A DNA stretch of 64,000 bases. It comes from Prorocentrum cordatum (taxonomy: Eukaryota; Sar; Dinophyceae; Prorocentrales; Prorocentraceae). Each line of letters opens with the position of its first letter. Within the stretch, counting starts at the first letter, position 1. Below the pieces are notes generated by a model that was not told the DNA's origin, did not search any database, and was given only the letters and a program-made list of their open reading frames with translations. The position numbers were made by a program, and so were the translations under genes. This document shows positions 42,431-52,600 of the stretch, one piece after another. The stretch is from assembly GCA_963575745.1 (NCBI GenBank), contig CAUYUJ010014771.1, positions 219,501 through 283,500 on the forward strand. The letters run 5' to 3'.

Positions 42431-42609
42431 ACTGATATTATGTGTGCGACGCCCTCCCAGGGGCGACGCCCGCACCGAGAAGTCTTACAGTGTATGCTCC
42501 GTGGCGAGCGTTTTCTGGGCGTACCGCGCGGGAAGCCATCTACTACAAGATGGATACAGCACATTTTCGGGTCGGACGCACGCCTCCAAGGCGGACGCAT
42601 AGTATTAGT
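42431..42609. mobile_element. TIR element family K, copy 1
   Basis: Starts ACTGATATTATGTGTGCG and ends CGGACGCATAGTATTAGT, inverted with few mismatches. The whole ~175 bp, including GTGTATGCTCCGTGGCGAGC and CTACTACAAGATGGATAC, aligns with 55186-55365 at roughly four identical bases in five by eye. One frame is also similar between copies, but stops elsewhere make coding unlikely. Confidence 0.8.
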
Positions 42610-42771
42610 ATCGGCGGCAGGTTTTTCTCAATTTTCAGCCTCTGACGTCGGGGGTCTGGGTACGGTAGCAGGGCGCGCGTCGTGTCGACGCGATGGCGAC
42701 ATCAATGCGGGCGTTCGAGGCTGAATGCCGCTGGCTGCCTGATCTCGGATGATATGGAAGGATCCCAGTTG

Positions 42772-42880
42772 CCAGAAAGCCGCGTCAGTTCAAGGTTGGA
42801 CGATCTACGCGGTGTCATAGACCAGCGCGCAAGTCGTCATCACACGAATTTACGGGGCCCCGTACGTCTTGAGTTAGGGC
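42772..42880 (+). repeat. Dispersed repeat family D, copy 3
   Basis: GAAAGCCGCGTCAGTTCAAG, GTTGGACGATC, GCGGTGTCATAGACCAGCGC and GTCGTCATCACACGAATTTA match copy 1 in order. Confidence 0.7.
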
Positions 42881-42914
42881 CGGCGTCGCCGCCCACAACT
42901 ACCACTACAACCAC

Positions 42915-42920
42915 CACCCA

Positions 42921-42963
<43 letters not shown>

Positions 42964-43037
42964 TGTTGTTGTTGTTGTTGTTGCAGTTGTAGTTGTAGTT
43001 GTAGTTGTAGTTGTAGTTGTAGTAGTAGTAACAGGAA

Positions 43038-43082
<45 letters not shown>

Positions 43083-43099
43083 CAGTCGTCGTAGTATAC

Positions 43100-43139
<40 letters not shown>

Positions 43140-43140
43140 C

Positions 43141-43176
<36 letters not shown>

Positions 43177-43210
43177 AAAGTAGTAGTAGCAGTAGTAGTA
43201 GTAGTAGTAA

Positions 43211-43269
<59 letters not shown>

Positions 43270-43302
43270 TAGTAGTAGTAGTAGTCGTAGTAGTAGTAGT
43301 AA

Positions 43303-43345
<43 letters not shown>

Positions 43346-43350
43346 CGTAA

Positions 43351-43400
<50 letters not shown>

Positions 43401-43444
43401 TAGTGGTAGTAGTAGTAGTAGTAGTGGTAGTAGTAGTAGTATCC

Positions 43445-43494
<50 letters not shown>

Positions 43495-43562
43495 CCGTAG
43501 TCGTAGTAGTTAGTAGTAGGAGTCGTAGTAGTCGTAGTCGGCCGTGGTCGTAGTCGTAGTAA

Positions 43563-43630
<68 letters not shown>

Positions 43631-43877
43631 AGTAGTAGTAGTAGAAGTAGTAGTAGTGGTAGTAGTGGTAGTAGTAGTAGTCGGAGTCGTAGTCGTAGTC
43701 GTAGTCGTGTTCGTGGTCGTAGTCGTTGTCCTAGTCGTAGTCGTAGTCGTAGTTGTAGTCGTAGTAGTAGCGGTAGTAGTAGCAGCAGTTGTTGTAGTTG
43801 TAGTAGTAGTAGTAGTAGCAGCAGTCGTAGTAGCAGTATCAGTCGTAGTAGAATTCGTAGTAGTAGTAGTAGTAGTA

Positions 43878-43908
<31 letters not shown>

Positions 43909-43950
43909 CAGCAGCAGTAGTAGTAGTAGTAGTAATAGTAGTAGTAGTAA

Positions 43951-43981
<31 letters not shown>

Positions 43982-44034
43982 CGTTGCAGTAGTAGTACTG
44001 CTACGACTACTACTGCTACGCCTACGACTACGAC

Positions 44035-44073
<39 letters not shown>

Positions 44074-44161
44074 TTACGACTACTACTACTACTACTACTA
44101 CTACTACGAGTATACTACTACTACTACTACGAGTATACTACTACTACTACTACTACTACTG

Positions 44162-44197
<36 letters not shown>

Positions 44198-44306
44198 ACT
44201 ACTTCTAGCTTACTACTACTACTACTATATACTACTACTATACTACTACCAGTACTACTACTACTACTATACGAATACTACCACCACTACTACTACTACT
44301 ACTACG

Positions 44307-44343
<37 letters not shown>

Positions 44344-44443
44344 TTACACACTACTACTACTACCTACTACCTTACTACTACTACTACTACTACTACTACT
44401 GCTATTACAAGTATTATTAATATTACTACTACTACTACTACTG

Positions 44444-44484
<41 letters not shown>

Positions 44485-44489
44485 GCTAG

Positions 44490-44543
<54 letters not shown>

Positions 44544-44575
44544 GACTACGACGACTACTACTACTACTACTACTA
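42915..44575. repeat. (AGT)n to (ACT)n giant imperfect palindrome
   Basis: AGT triplets run from about 42920 to 43996 and then switch, at the palindromic junction AGTAGTACT, to the reverse-complement triplet ACT through 44575. Interruptions include GTTGTT (42960-42980), GTCGT and AGC. Single strands could fold on themselves over hundreds of bases. Translations are single-residue runs of no meaning. Confidence 0.97.
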
Positions 44576-44654
44576 CATGAGGGGAGGGGCAGTCTTAGGG
44601 TCACAGGTGCTTACTCTGCGGAGGCCAAGAATTCAGAATTGCCAGCCTTGTGAT

Positions 44655-44975
44655 GAACGTTTCAAAGAGGTAGGTCCTTGTGGCGAGCGGCTCCCAGGAA
44701 TCAGGAATCAAAGAGGAATCAAAGGTCCCCATCTTCGTACGGGGGCCGCGGGGGAGAGTGGGTCCCCATTGCGAGCGGCACCCACGAATCAAGAGTCGCC
44801 ATCTCCGTGCTGGGGCCGCCTGGGAGGGTGGGTCCCCGTGGCGAGCGGCACACAGGAAGCAGGGGTCGCCATCTCCGTGCTGGGGCCGCGGGGGAGGGTG
44901 GGTCCCCGTGGCAAGAGGCATCAAGGAATCAGGGGTCGCTGGCGCCGCTCCCTGTGTTGTTTCGCACTTTATGAC
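44655..44975 (+). repeat. 70-bp minisatellite, about 4 units
   Basis: GTGGGTCCCC starts at 44759, 44829 and 44899. Units also carry GTGGCGAGCGGCAC, GGAATCAGGGGTCGCCATC and GTGCTGGGGCCGC. The + frame is open only because of the repeat. Confidence 0.9.
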
Positions 44976-44979
44976 CCCA

Positions 44980-46060
44980 TGCTGGCGTCAAGAATGCGAA
45001 TGCAACAGTTGGTTTTTCTCACACTGTTTTCGGTGTGGCACGTGTCACACCTGTGCTGGTTCACACTACATGGCCCCATGTTGGCGTCCAGAATGCGAAT
45101 GAAACATTTGTTTTTTTCTGACACGGTTTTCGGGGTGACGCGTGTCACCCCTGTGTTGTTTCACAGTGTACGGCCCCATGTTGGCGTCCAGAAGACGAAT
45201 GAGACAATTGTTTTTCTCACACGGTTTTCGGGGTGACACGTGTCACTCTTGTGCTGGTTCACAGTGAATGACCCCATGTTGGCGTCCAGAGTACGAATGA
45301 AACAATTGGTTATTCTGATACGGTTTTCGGGGTGCCACGTGTCACCCCTGTGTTGATTCACAGTTTGTGGTTTCATGTTAGCGTCAAGAATGCGAATGAG
45401 ACATGTTTTTCTCACACGGTTTTCGGGGTGACACGTGTCACCCCAGTGTTGTGCAACACTGTATTACCCCATGTTGGCGTCCAGAATGCGAATGCAACAG
45501 TTTTTTTTTTTTTTCTCTGACACGGTTTTCGGGGTGACGCGTGTCACCCCTGTGTAGTTTCACAGGGTATGACCCCATGTTGGCGATCAGAGTACGAAGG
45601 AAACATTTTTTCTCACATGGTTTTCGGGGAGCCACCTGTCACCTCTGTGTTGCTTAACACTATATGACTCCATGTTGGCGTCCAGAATACACATGAAACA
45701 ATTGTTTTGTCTCGCGCGGTTTTCGGGATAGCACGTGTCACCCTTGTGCTGGTTCACAGTGTATGACCCCATTCTGGCGTCCAGAATGCGAATGAAACAG
45801 GTGATTTGTCTGACACGGTTTGGGGGCTGACGCGTGTCACCTTTGTGTAGTTTCACACTGCATGGCCCCATGTTTGCGTCCAGAATGCGAATGAAACGAA
45901 TGGTTATTCTCACATTGTTTTCGGGGTGGCACGTGCCGCCCCCGTGTGTGTGCGTGTGTCACTGTATGACCCCATGTTGGCGCCCAGAATACGAATGAGA
46001 CATGTTTTCTCACGGTTTTTGGGGTGACGCGTGCCACCCCCGTGTTGTTTTACAATGCTT
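44980..46060. repeat. ~98-bp satellite with a perfect palindrome per unit, about 11 units
   Basis: TTGGCGTCCAGA recurs at 45181, 45279 and onward every 96-106 bp. Units contain ATGCGAATGAAACAATTG, CACACGGTTTTC and GGGGTGACACGTGTCACCCC, which is a perfect 20-bp palindrome in several units (some have GACGCGTGTC instead). Length differences come mainly from T runs. Confidence 0.95.
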
Positions 46061-46315
46061 GCACCGGGTGCGTTGAGACCTCTCGCTCCCCCAGGAACAT
46101 CATAAAATTCTCCCAGAATTCTCCCCCAGAGTCTCTGGCAGCAGTGGCGGGGGCCCCTCGGATCTCCGGCAGCGGAAATCATCGGCGACATGTCCGACGA
46201 AATCTCCAGACAACCCTGCCGAGGTTAGGAATCCCGGCCAAATCTCAGACGAAATCTCCGGGAAGCCCCCTTCAGGTAGAAATCTCCGGCGAAATCTCCG
46301 GGGCATTCCGCCCGC
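46061..46315. repeat. Degenerate GAAATCTCCGG strings
   Basis: CGAAATCTCC and GGAATCCC-type strings recur irregularly between the 98-bp and 27-bp arrays. Confidence 0.5.
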
Positions 46316-46492
46316 GCGAGAACGTCCACAAACGGAATCCCATTGTAATCTTCCACACAAGGAATCCAAGTTTAATCCTTTACATAAGGAATCCTGTTGT
46401 AACCCTCCACAAACGGAATCCGATTGCAATCCTCTACAAACGGAACCCCATTGGAATCACCCGCCAGAGGAACCCTGTTGTAAAATCCACAG
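46316..46492 (+). repeat. 27-bp minisatellite ending at the gap
   Basis: CCACAAACGGAATCCCATTG plus TAATCTT repeats with a 27-bp period for about six diverged units, then is cut by the assembly gap, so its true length is unknown. Confidence 0.85.
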
Positions 46493-46592
46493 NNNNNNNN
46501 NNNNNNNNNNNNNNNNNNNNNNNNNNNNNNNNNNNNNNNNNNNNNNNNNNNNNNNNNNNNNNNNNNNNNNNNNNNNNNNNNNNNNNNNNNNN
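46493..46592. other. Assembly gap (100 N)
   Basis: Exactly 100 unknown bases, a conventional scaffold-gap length, between a 27-bp array and a triplet microsatellite. The real distance is unknown and the two sides may not be contiguous. Confidence 1.
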
Positions 46593-46627
46593 GTCGTCGT
46601 AGTAGTAGTATAGTAGTAGTAGTAGTA

Positions 46628-46722
<95 letters not shown>

Positions 46723-46723
46723 C

Positions 46724-46784
<61 letters not shown>

Positions 46785-46818
46785 TGGCAGTGGTAGTGGT
46801 AGTAGTAGTAGTAGTAGT

Positions 46819-46849
<31 letters not shown>

Positions 46850-46890
46850 ATAGTCCGACCAGTAGCAGTGCCAGTAGTGGTAGTAGTAGC
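46593..46890 (+). repeat. (GTC)n then (AGT)n microsatellite
   Basis: GTC triplets (about 46625-46687) flanked by AGT triplets to about 46860, with AGC at 46818-46842. It directly precedes a CTTGG array. Confidence 0.95.
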
Positions 46891-47430
46891 GCTCTCGGAG
46901 TCTTTTGGGGGGCAATTCGGGGGCAGATTGGGAGCATCATGGGGGCCTCGTCGGAGCTTCTTGGGAGCCTATTGGAGCTTCCTGGGGGCTTCTTTGGGCC
47001 TCTAGGGGGCCTCTTGGGGACGTCTTGGGGCCTCTTGGGGGCCTCTCAGGGCCGAGGGCTCGAAATGTTCGTTGGGGTCCCCCGTCGGGGCGCCTTCTTG
47101 GAGCCGTTTTGGTGGCCTCTTCGGCCACCTCCGCGGCCTCTTGGGCTGTTTTGGGGCCCTGTTTGGGTAGTTTTAGTGCTCTCTTGGAGGCCTCTTGGGC
47201 TGTTTCCTAGCGTCGGGAAGCCGAAAAGGCGAGAACGCCAAAATCTTTCAAAAACTATAGGAAGATCAATGGATTTTCCCTTGCGGGGCTCTTTGGGAAT
47301 AGCCTTGGAGGCTCTTGGGGTTTCTTGGAGGCCTCTTGGGCCGTGTGGAGGCTATCTTTGACGTCTTGAATCGGTCGTTCGGCGAGTCGGGGTCCTCTTG
47401 GACCATGTTGAGGGGCTCTTGAGCCACTCC
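46891..47430 (+). repeat. CTTGGGGGCCTC array with conserved core
   Basis: Degenerate CTTGGGGGCCTCTTGGG and GCCGTCTTGG units. An internal non-repetitive core at 47212-47275 (GAAGCCGAAAAGGCGAGAAC, CTTTCAAAAACTATAGGA, GATCAATGGATTTT) is shared with 50222-50284 and more weakly 60107-60160. Confidence 0.85.
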
Positions 47431-48104
47431 TGGCTCGTCTGGAGGCTTGCGTTGATCTCGGGACCCCCCGAGGGAGATGGTGCTCTTACCCAGGCCCCCC
47501 CCTTCCCCTCCTCATGGGACCCCCCGTCGGGGAAGGGATCTAAGGGAAGGGGCTTCCCTTCGACTCAATTACGACGCTCCTCAATTTGAGGTGGGAGACG
47601 GCGACGGTTCGAGGTGGGAGACGGCGACGGCCGTAAGGCGACGGCGACGACAACGGGGAGGGGAGCAGCGAGGGGGACAACAACCATGGCGAATAACAAC
47701 CACGACGAACAGCCTATTCCACACGCCGACAGGGTCGGCGGATTTGTGGAACAGAAGACACCACACACAGTACAGGACAGAAGTCCTGCAGTATGGTCCG
47801 CAGTCTCGCGCTCCCGAGGGCGCGCACGGATAAGGCACATGGGTTGCAATTGCCGCGTTTCTCTTGGACCATGCTCTGGATCGAGAAGCCAGTCATGGGT
47901 TGGACGACGATGTGCTGACTTTGGTTTCGCAATGTCGCGGCGCTGTAGATTATTCAGACATATGTGCTTGTGTTTATGGTTTGTGTAACGCTCTCTCCGC
48001 GCACCCCGGCATGTGGAAGTGCCTGTGCAGTGACATTTCGAGCCAACGTGCGGCGTCGCTACTGGGTTGCGTGCTTCTCCAACCGTTTAGGGAATCATTG
48101 GGGA
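47431..48104 (+). other. Unique sequence with a possible coding remnant (47836-48181)
   Basis: A + frame open from 47836 reads WVAIAAFLLDHALDREASHG, LDDDVLTLVSQCRGAVDYSD and ICACVYGLCNALSAHPGMWK, then runs into a CTTGG array. Composition is protein-like and alpha-helical with several Cys. No start codon or domain was recognised, so its status is open. Confidence 0.3.
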
Positions 48105-48300
48105 AACATTGGCTCGCCCGGGGGCCTTGTTCTGGCTTTTGCGCTTTCTTGAAGGCCTCCTGGAGCCGTCTTGGGCATTAGCTCGGCTAGCTGGGTCCGT
48201 CTTAGGGCGCTCGTGGGCCATCTGGCCATCATTGGGAGCCTATATAGGCCGTGCTGGGATCCTCTTAGTACCTTTTGGGGCCATCTTAGGGTTCTCTTGC
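48105..48300 (+). repeat. CTTGGG-type array
   Basis: Units such as CTTGAAGGCCTCCTGG, GCCGTCTTGGGC and CATCTTAGGG. It precedes, rather than follows, its triplet microsatellite. Confidence 0.75.
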
Positions 48301-48305
48301 GACGG

Positions 48306-48336
48306 GTGGGATTCCGATGACGACGACGATGAGGAC

Positions 48337-48376
<40 letters not shown>

Positions 48377-48487
48377 ATTGATACTGACACTGATGATGAT
48401 GATGATGACGATGATGATGCTGATGATGATGATGATGATGATGATGGCGATGACGACGATGACGACGATGATGACGATGGTGATGAC

Positions 48488-48549
<62 letters not shown>

Positions 48550-48612
48550 GGATGAGGATGAGGATGAGGATGAGGACGAGGACGAGGATGATGATGATAA
48601 TGATGATGTTTT
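48306..48612 (+). repeat. (GAT)n microsatellite
   Basis: GAT with interspersed GAC and GAG triplets. Polyaspartate, polymethionine and polyserine frames are artefacts. Confidence 0.97.
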
Positions 48613-48665
48613 GCGGCTGCGGCCTGGAGGGGTAACCATCGCGTGCGTGAAATAATAATTGCCAG

Positions 48666-48806
48666 CCTATTACCCGCCTAGTACCCGGTGTGTTACCCGC
48701 CTCTTTTTGCCAATTACCATCCGCATTTGCTATTATAAATGATTAGGAACATTTTTTATTATAACAAAAAGAGGCGGGCAATGTGTAACAAATAGGCGGG
48801 TAATAG
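48666..48806. mobile_element. Foldback element M6 (~141 bp), AT-rich loop
   Basis: Outer arms CTATTACCCGCCTA (48667-48680) and TAGGCGGGTAATAG (48793-48806) and inner arms CCCGCCTCTTTTTG (48696-48709) and CAAAAAGAGGCGGG (48765-48778) are exact inverted repeats around an AT-rich loop. Extra GGCGGGCAA copies follow to 48837. Confidence 0.85.
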
Positions 48807-49345
48807 ACCAGGTAATAGGCGGGCAACGGCGGGCAATGATGATTTCGCGTGGTCGCATTCAGTGGCGGGGTCGGCTGGGCCGATAAGAAACCAACCTGAC
48901 AGCAGGTGCCCCGCGGAGATGTCTTATCCCCTGATGGCCCTGGGGACCCATGCAAGCCTTGAGGCGCCTCAGGAAGCTCAAAGATGGACGGCGAGCGTGG
49001 CCGTAGATCTCTTGAAACAAGATTTCTTACCGAATGTCTGTACGGCGTGTTCCTCGTTGTTCGGGCGTGTGAAACATCTCGCCTTCGTCGGCGTCGTCGT
49101 CCTCCTTCCTCCTGCGTCGTCGTCATCCTTTCTTTTCTTCCTCCTTGTGCCTCGTCGTCTTCGTCGTCTTCTTCTCCCCGTTCTCCTCAACCCCGCTCGA
49201 AAAGCAACTGGTGTTTGGCGAGCCCCCCGGTCCCCATTTCAATGTTGATTGCGCGACCGGCGAAGTTCGAAAAACAAATCGGCGCCGCATTGAACATTGA
49301 AATTGGGGGTGGGTGTGGGGGGGGAGGTGTTTTTTTTCACGGGGG
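48807..49345. other. No gene recognised
   Basis: Unique sequence with CGTCGTCGTC strings near 49090-49170 and a G-run at 49312-49325. No domain recognised. Confidence 0.4.
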
Positions 49346-49600
49346 GGTAGGACCTGTTCGGCCGTCTCGGGGTCCTGTTGGGTCCAATGTGGGCCGTCGT
49401 GGGCCGTCTTCGACGCTGCGAAGACCGAAAAGACGGGTACACGAACGACCATTTTCACCCCGACCTGTTATTGAAGCCTTCTTCGGCCGACCCCGGGGGC
49501 CTCCAAGACGGCACACGAGACCCATACTATTGCCTACTGAACCCTTTTGGGACCATCTTGGACCATGTTGGAGCCGCCATGTAGAGCCGTCTTGGACCTT
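49346..49600 (+). repeat. Degenerate CTTGG-type array, partial core
   Basis: GGGCCGTCTTCGACGCTGCG, then AAGACCGAAAAGACGGG resembles the core at 47212. Flanking GCCGTCTCGGGG and CCATCTTGGACCATGTTGG are array-like. Confidence 0.55.
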
Positions 49601-49650
49601 CTTGGCAGCCATCTCCGTACGCGCCGGGCGTGTTGACGCCGTGTCTGCAG

Positions 49651-49740
49651 ATCGAAGACGCCTACGGCGAATCACCGCCGCCCCCTGCCTTTTTGGAGAC
49701 GCCGATGTGGCCGAAAGTTGGATTAGAGCTTGGCCAAGCT
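49651..49740 (+). repeat. Dispersed repeat family L, copy 1
   Basis: CGAAGACGCCTACGGCGAAT, CACCGCCG and CCCCTGCCTTTTTGGA..CATGTGGCC-type sequence match 55511-55600. Both copies sit just upstream of a purine tract plus CTTGG array. Confidence 0.65.
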
Positions 49741-49799
49741 ATCGGACCATGAGTTCCCCGAGTCGGTTTGGAAAGCTTTCGGGGAACACATGGGAGAGA

Positions 49800-50520
49800 A
49801 TGATTATGAACAGGAAGAGGAAGAGGAAGAAATAGAGTAGGAGGATGAGGGTTGTTAGGAGTCTCTTGGGGCACCCTTGGGGTCTGTTGGGGGCTTCTTG
49901 GGGGCCTCTTCGAGGCCTCTTGGAGGCATCTTGGGGGCCTCCTTGGGCCTCTTGGGGGCCTTTGGGGGCTTCCTGGGGGTCTCTTTGGCCGTCTTAGGGC
50001 GTTCCTGGTCCGTCTGACGCCGTCTGGAGCCGTCTTGGGGGCCTCTCTGGGCCGTCTTGGGGCCCTCTTGGGGCGCTTCAGGGCCGTCTTGGAGGCCATG
50101 TTGGGCGTCTTGGAGGCCTCTTGGGCCGTCTTGGGGCGCTCTTGGGGCCGTCTTGGGGGGCCCTTGGGCCGTCATAGGGCCTTCTTGGAGGCCTCTTGGG
50201 CGATCTTGGGGGCCTCTTGGGCCGTCGGAAGGCCGAAAAGAAGAAAACGCAAAAAACCTTCAAAAACCTAAGGAAAACCAATGATTTTGGCCTCTTCGGG
50301 CTCTCCTGGAGAACGTCTTGGAGGCCTCTTGGGCCATCTTGGAGGCATCTTGGGGCCATCTTGGCCGTCTTGGAGGGCATCTTGGGCCGTCTTGGAGGCA
50401 TCTTGGAGCCATCTTACCCGTCTTGGAGGCCATCGTGGCCGTCTTGGAGGCATCTTGGAGGCCATCTTGGGCCATCTTGGCCGTCTTGGAGGCCATCTTG
50501 GGCCAAGTTGGGGCAACAAA
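49800..50520 (+). repeat. Purine tract + CTTGGGGGCCTC array with core
   Basis: GGAAGAGGAAGAGG (49812-49850) leads into CTTGGGGGCCTCTTGGGCC units. The core at 50222-50284 (GGCCGAAAAGAAGAAAACGC, CTTCAAAAACCTAAGG, AACCAATGATTTTGG) matches 47212-47275. After it, GGCATCTTGGGCCGTCTTGG units continue. Minus-strand frames are Pro/Arg/Lys-rich translations of the repeat. Confidence 0.85.
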
Positions 50521-50786
50521 GGCATTGACAGACGCATTTTGGGAAATTTACGGGTGGCCGGCGGGACGGGCCGAAGCCCACTGGGGAGTTCTTTTAGAAA
50601 AAGAACCAAAACCAAAACTGAATCATCCAGCACGCCGTGCACCCCTGCAAGCAGGGGGCGGCGGATCCATGGTGGTCTTCGGCCCATTTGGCCACCGTGC
50701 CTGCGTCGTGGCCTAGATGCGTTACATGTTTTTCTTGGAGTCTTAGGAGGACCCTAGTCTAGACGCTTCGAGTAACCCCACCGGCG

Positions 50787-50819
50787 TCCGTAGCCTAGCT
50801 CAAGCCGTCTCGGCTCGAG
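50787..50819 (+). other. Tandem spliced-leader relicts
   Basis: TCCGTAGCCTAGCTCAAG is the spliced leader with four bases missing from the middle. It is followed at once by CCGTCTCGGCTCGAG, which aligns without gaps to the leader lacking its first CCGTAG (CCATTTTGGCTCAAG) at 11 of 15 positions. A full leader followed by a truncated older one is the pattern described for recycled dinoflagellate mRNAs, where the AG in CCGTAG serves as acceptor. Confidence 0.5.
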
Positions 50820-52185
50820 CCCGCCCCTGGACAGGTTCGCGCTGGGCCGGCCCCGTCGCGACGGCTTCGCGCCCCTCTGGCGCCGCCCTGCGGCGGCGGC
50901 AGCGCCTGGCCGCCGCCGCGCGCGACGGGTCGCCCCGCCCGGGCCTCCCGGCTGCCGCGGCCGCGGCTGCTGCTGCCGCCGCCGCCGCCTCCACCCTGGA
51001 GGCCGGCGCGCAGGAGGCGGCGGCGGCCGGCGGCGGCGGCGGCGGCCGGCGGCGAGCCCCGCCGCCGCCGCCACTGCCTTCCCCCTGGAGGCTGGCGCCC
51101 GGGCGGCCGGAGGCGGCCAGCGGCGGCGGCTCGGCCGCCCCTGCCGCGGCTGCCCCTGCTGCTGCTGCCCCGCCGCCCGGCCTCCCGCCGGCGCCAGTCG
51201 GGAGCCCTGGTGCTGGCGGCGCCGCGGGTGTCCCACAGGCAGGCAGCTGCCTCGCACCGAGCGGTTCGCTCCCCGCGCAAGGACAGCCCTGCCTTACTCC
51301 GTCCTGGTCCCCCCTTCCTTCAGGCAGCCGGGCTTCGCAGCGGCCCTGTCAGCCCTGGCCCCTGGTCCCCCCAGCTCCACAGGCCCAATCTCCTCGTTGG
51401 CGCATGGAGCCCCTGAGTGCACGTGGTTCAGCCTGTGCCCTCCTGGCTGTCGGATGACTGTGTTGACTACGTCCACGGTTCCCGGTGGCGGTGCCCACGG
51501 CACTCTCGTGTTCATTCGACCCCGTGCCTGAGACGTGGATTGCCCTGGTCCTGGTCAGCTCTCAGACGTCGACTCTGTTCGCGAGTGCGCTCGGCTGTTT
51601 CTGATCCGGTGGTTCAGGCGTGTTACGGTGTCGATCACATCCATCGTCCCCCTGGCTACTCCGCTGGACCGCCCGGGTTCACCCCGTGGACGGTTATCTG
51701 CAGGATCAGTACTCCCTTCAGGAGTCTCGGTGTGCGACTTTGGTGGCGCCACCCCATGCACTAGTTCCATGGCCAGTGAGTTATTTTGGTTTGCTGGTGC
51801 AGCGTACTGGTGGTGGTCTTCCTGGCCACATCCTGGTACCACCCCCGCGCCATTTTGGCTGCGCTCAAACCCTGGTTGGTTAATCGTGCATGTGCGCGCT
51901 CCTGGGCCTGGTTCCTGGCAGCTGCAGCCCGCCCCCCCCCCCGCTGGCCCGCCGCTTAGGTGCTGCTTAAGTCGCCGGCCCCTCGGCGTTTGGCAATTAG
52001 GCTCTTGCGCGGCCCGCTCGGACCTTACTCGCCGCTGGCGCTTTCGCCTGCGGTCGCGACGCAAAAAGTTTATTCCACCAGCTCATCCATAACCAATGCC
52101 CAGGCGAGTTGTCCTGATCAGGGATGTATAGGAGCATGCAGTGAAATAGCGGGTTGGGGAAGCCGTCGTGCCCGGCAGGGGCGAT
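50820..52185 (+). other. Very GC-rich region after SL relicts; no gene recognised
   Basis: 50820-51240 is GCCGCCGCC-dominated, with alanine-, proline- or arginine-rich frames in every register. From 51240 to 52090 composition is more balanced, but coding-looking stretches change frame repeatedly (for example SLAMELVHGVAPPKSHTE on the minus strand). I recognise no family. Confidence 0.3.
51845..51860 (+). other. Possible spliced-leader relict (weak)
   Basis: CCGCGCCATTTTGGCT shares an exact 12-mer, GCCATTTTGGCT, with the leader, with CCG just upstream and CTCAAA three bases downstream. One deletion and one insertion are required. Confidence 0.3.
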
Positions 52186-52189
52186 GTCG

Positions 52190-52600
52190 TCGTCGTCGTC
52201 GTCGTCGTCGTTGCAGGAGGAGGAGGAGGAAGAGGAGGAGGAGGAGGAGGAGGAGGAGGGGGAGGGAGAGGGCGAACAGAGAGGAGGGAGAAGAAGGAAC
52301 AGTCGGAGGAGGAGGAGGAGGAGGAGGAGGAGGAGGAGGAGGAGGAGGAGGAGGAGGAGGAGGAGGAGGAGGGGGGCGAGCAGCATGGCCAGACGGCTCG
52401 CTGATGCCTCTCGGAGTCTCTTCGGATGTCTATTGACAAGTACTTGGGGTTCTCTTGGCGCATCTTGGGGGGCTATTGGAGCGTCGTGGGTGCCTCCCGG
52501 CAGCCTCTTGGGGGCCTCGGAGCGCCTCTTGGGACCTTGGGGCATTTTTGGAAGCGTTTGGGGCCATCTTGGGGCCGTCTTGGAGGAGCTCGATCAAAGA
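52190..52600 (+). repeat. (GTC)n + (GGA)n + CTTGG array
   Basis: GTCGTC (52188-52210), GGA triplets (52215-52375), a non-repetitive link (AGACGGCTCGCTGATGCCTC), then CTTGGGG-type units to 52600. Polyglutamate/polyarginine frames are artefacts. Confidence 0.9.

Noticed and set aside
42440-42724. Open frame in family K copy 1 as a host gene
   Set aside because: The segment has inverted ends and a second genomic copy; the shared frame is more simply explained by nucleotide similarity, though selection was not tested.
46891-47430. GCCATCTTGGCC-like strings in CTTGG arrays as SL relicts
   Set aside because: They are part of the array consensus and lack CCGTAG. Their resemblance is a reason for caution with weak SL calls such as 51845.
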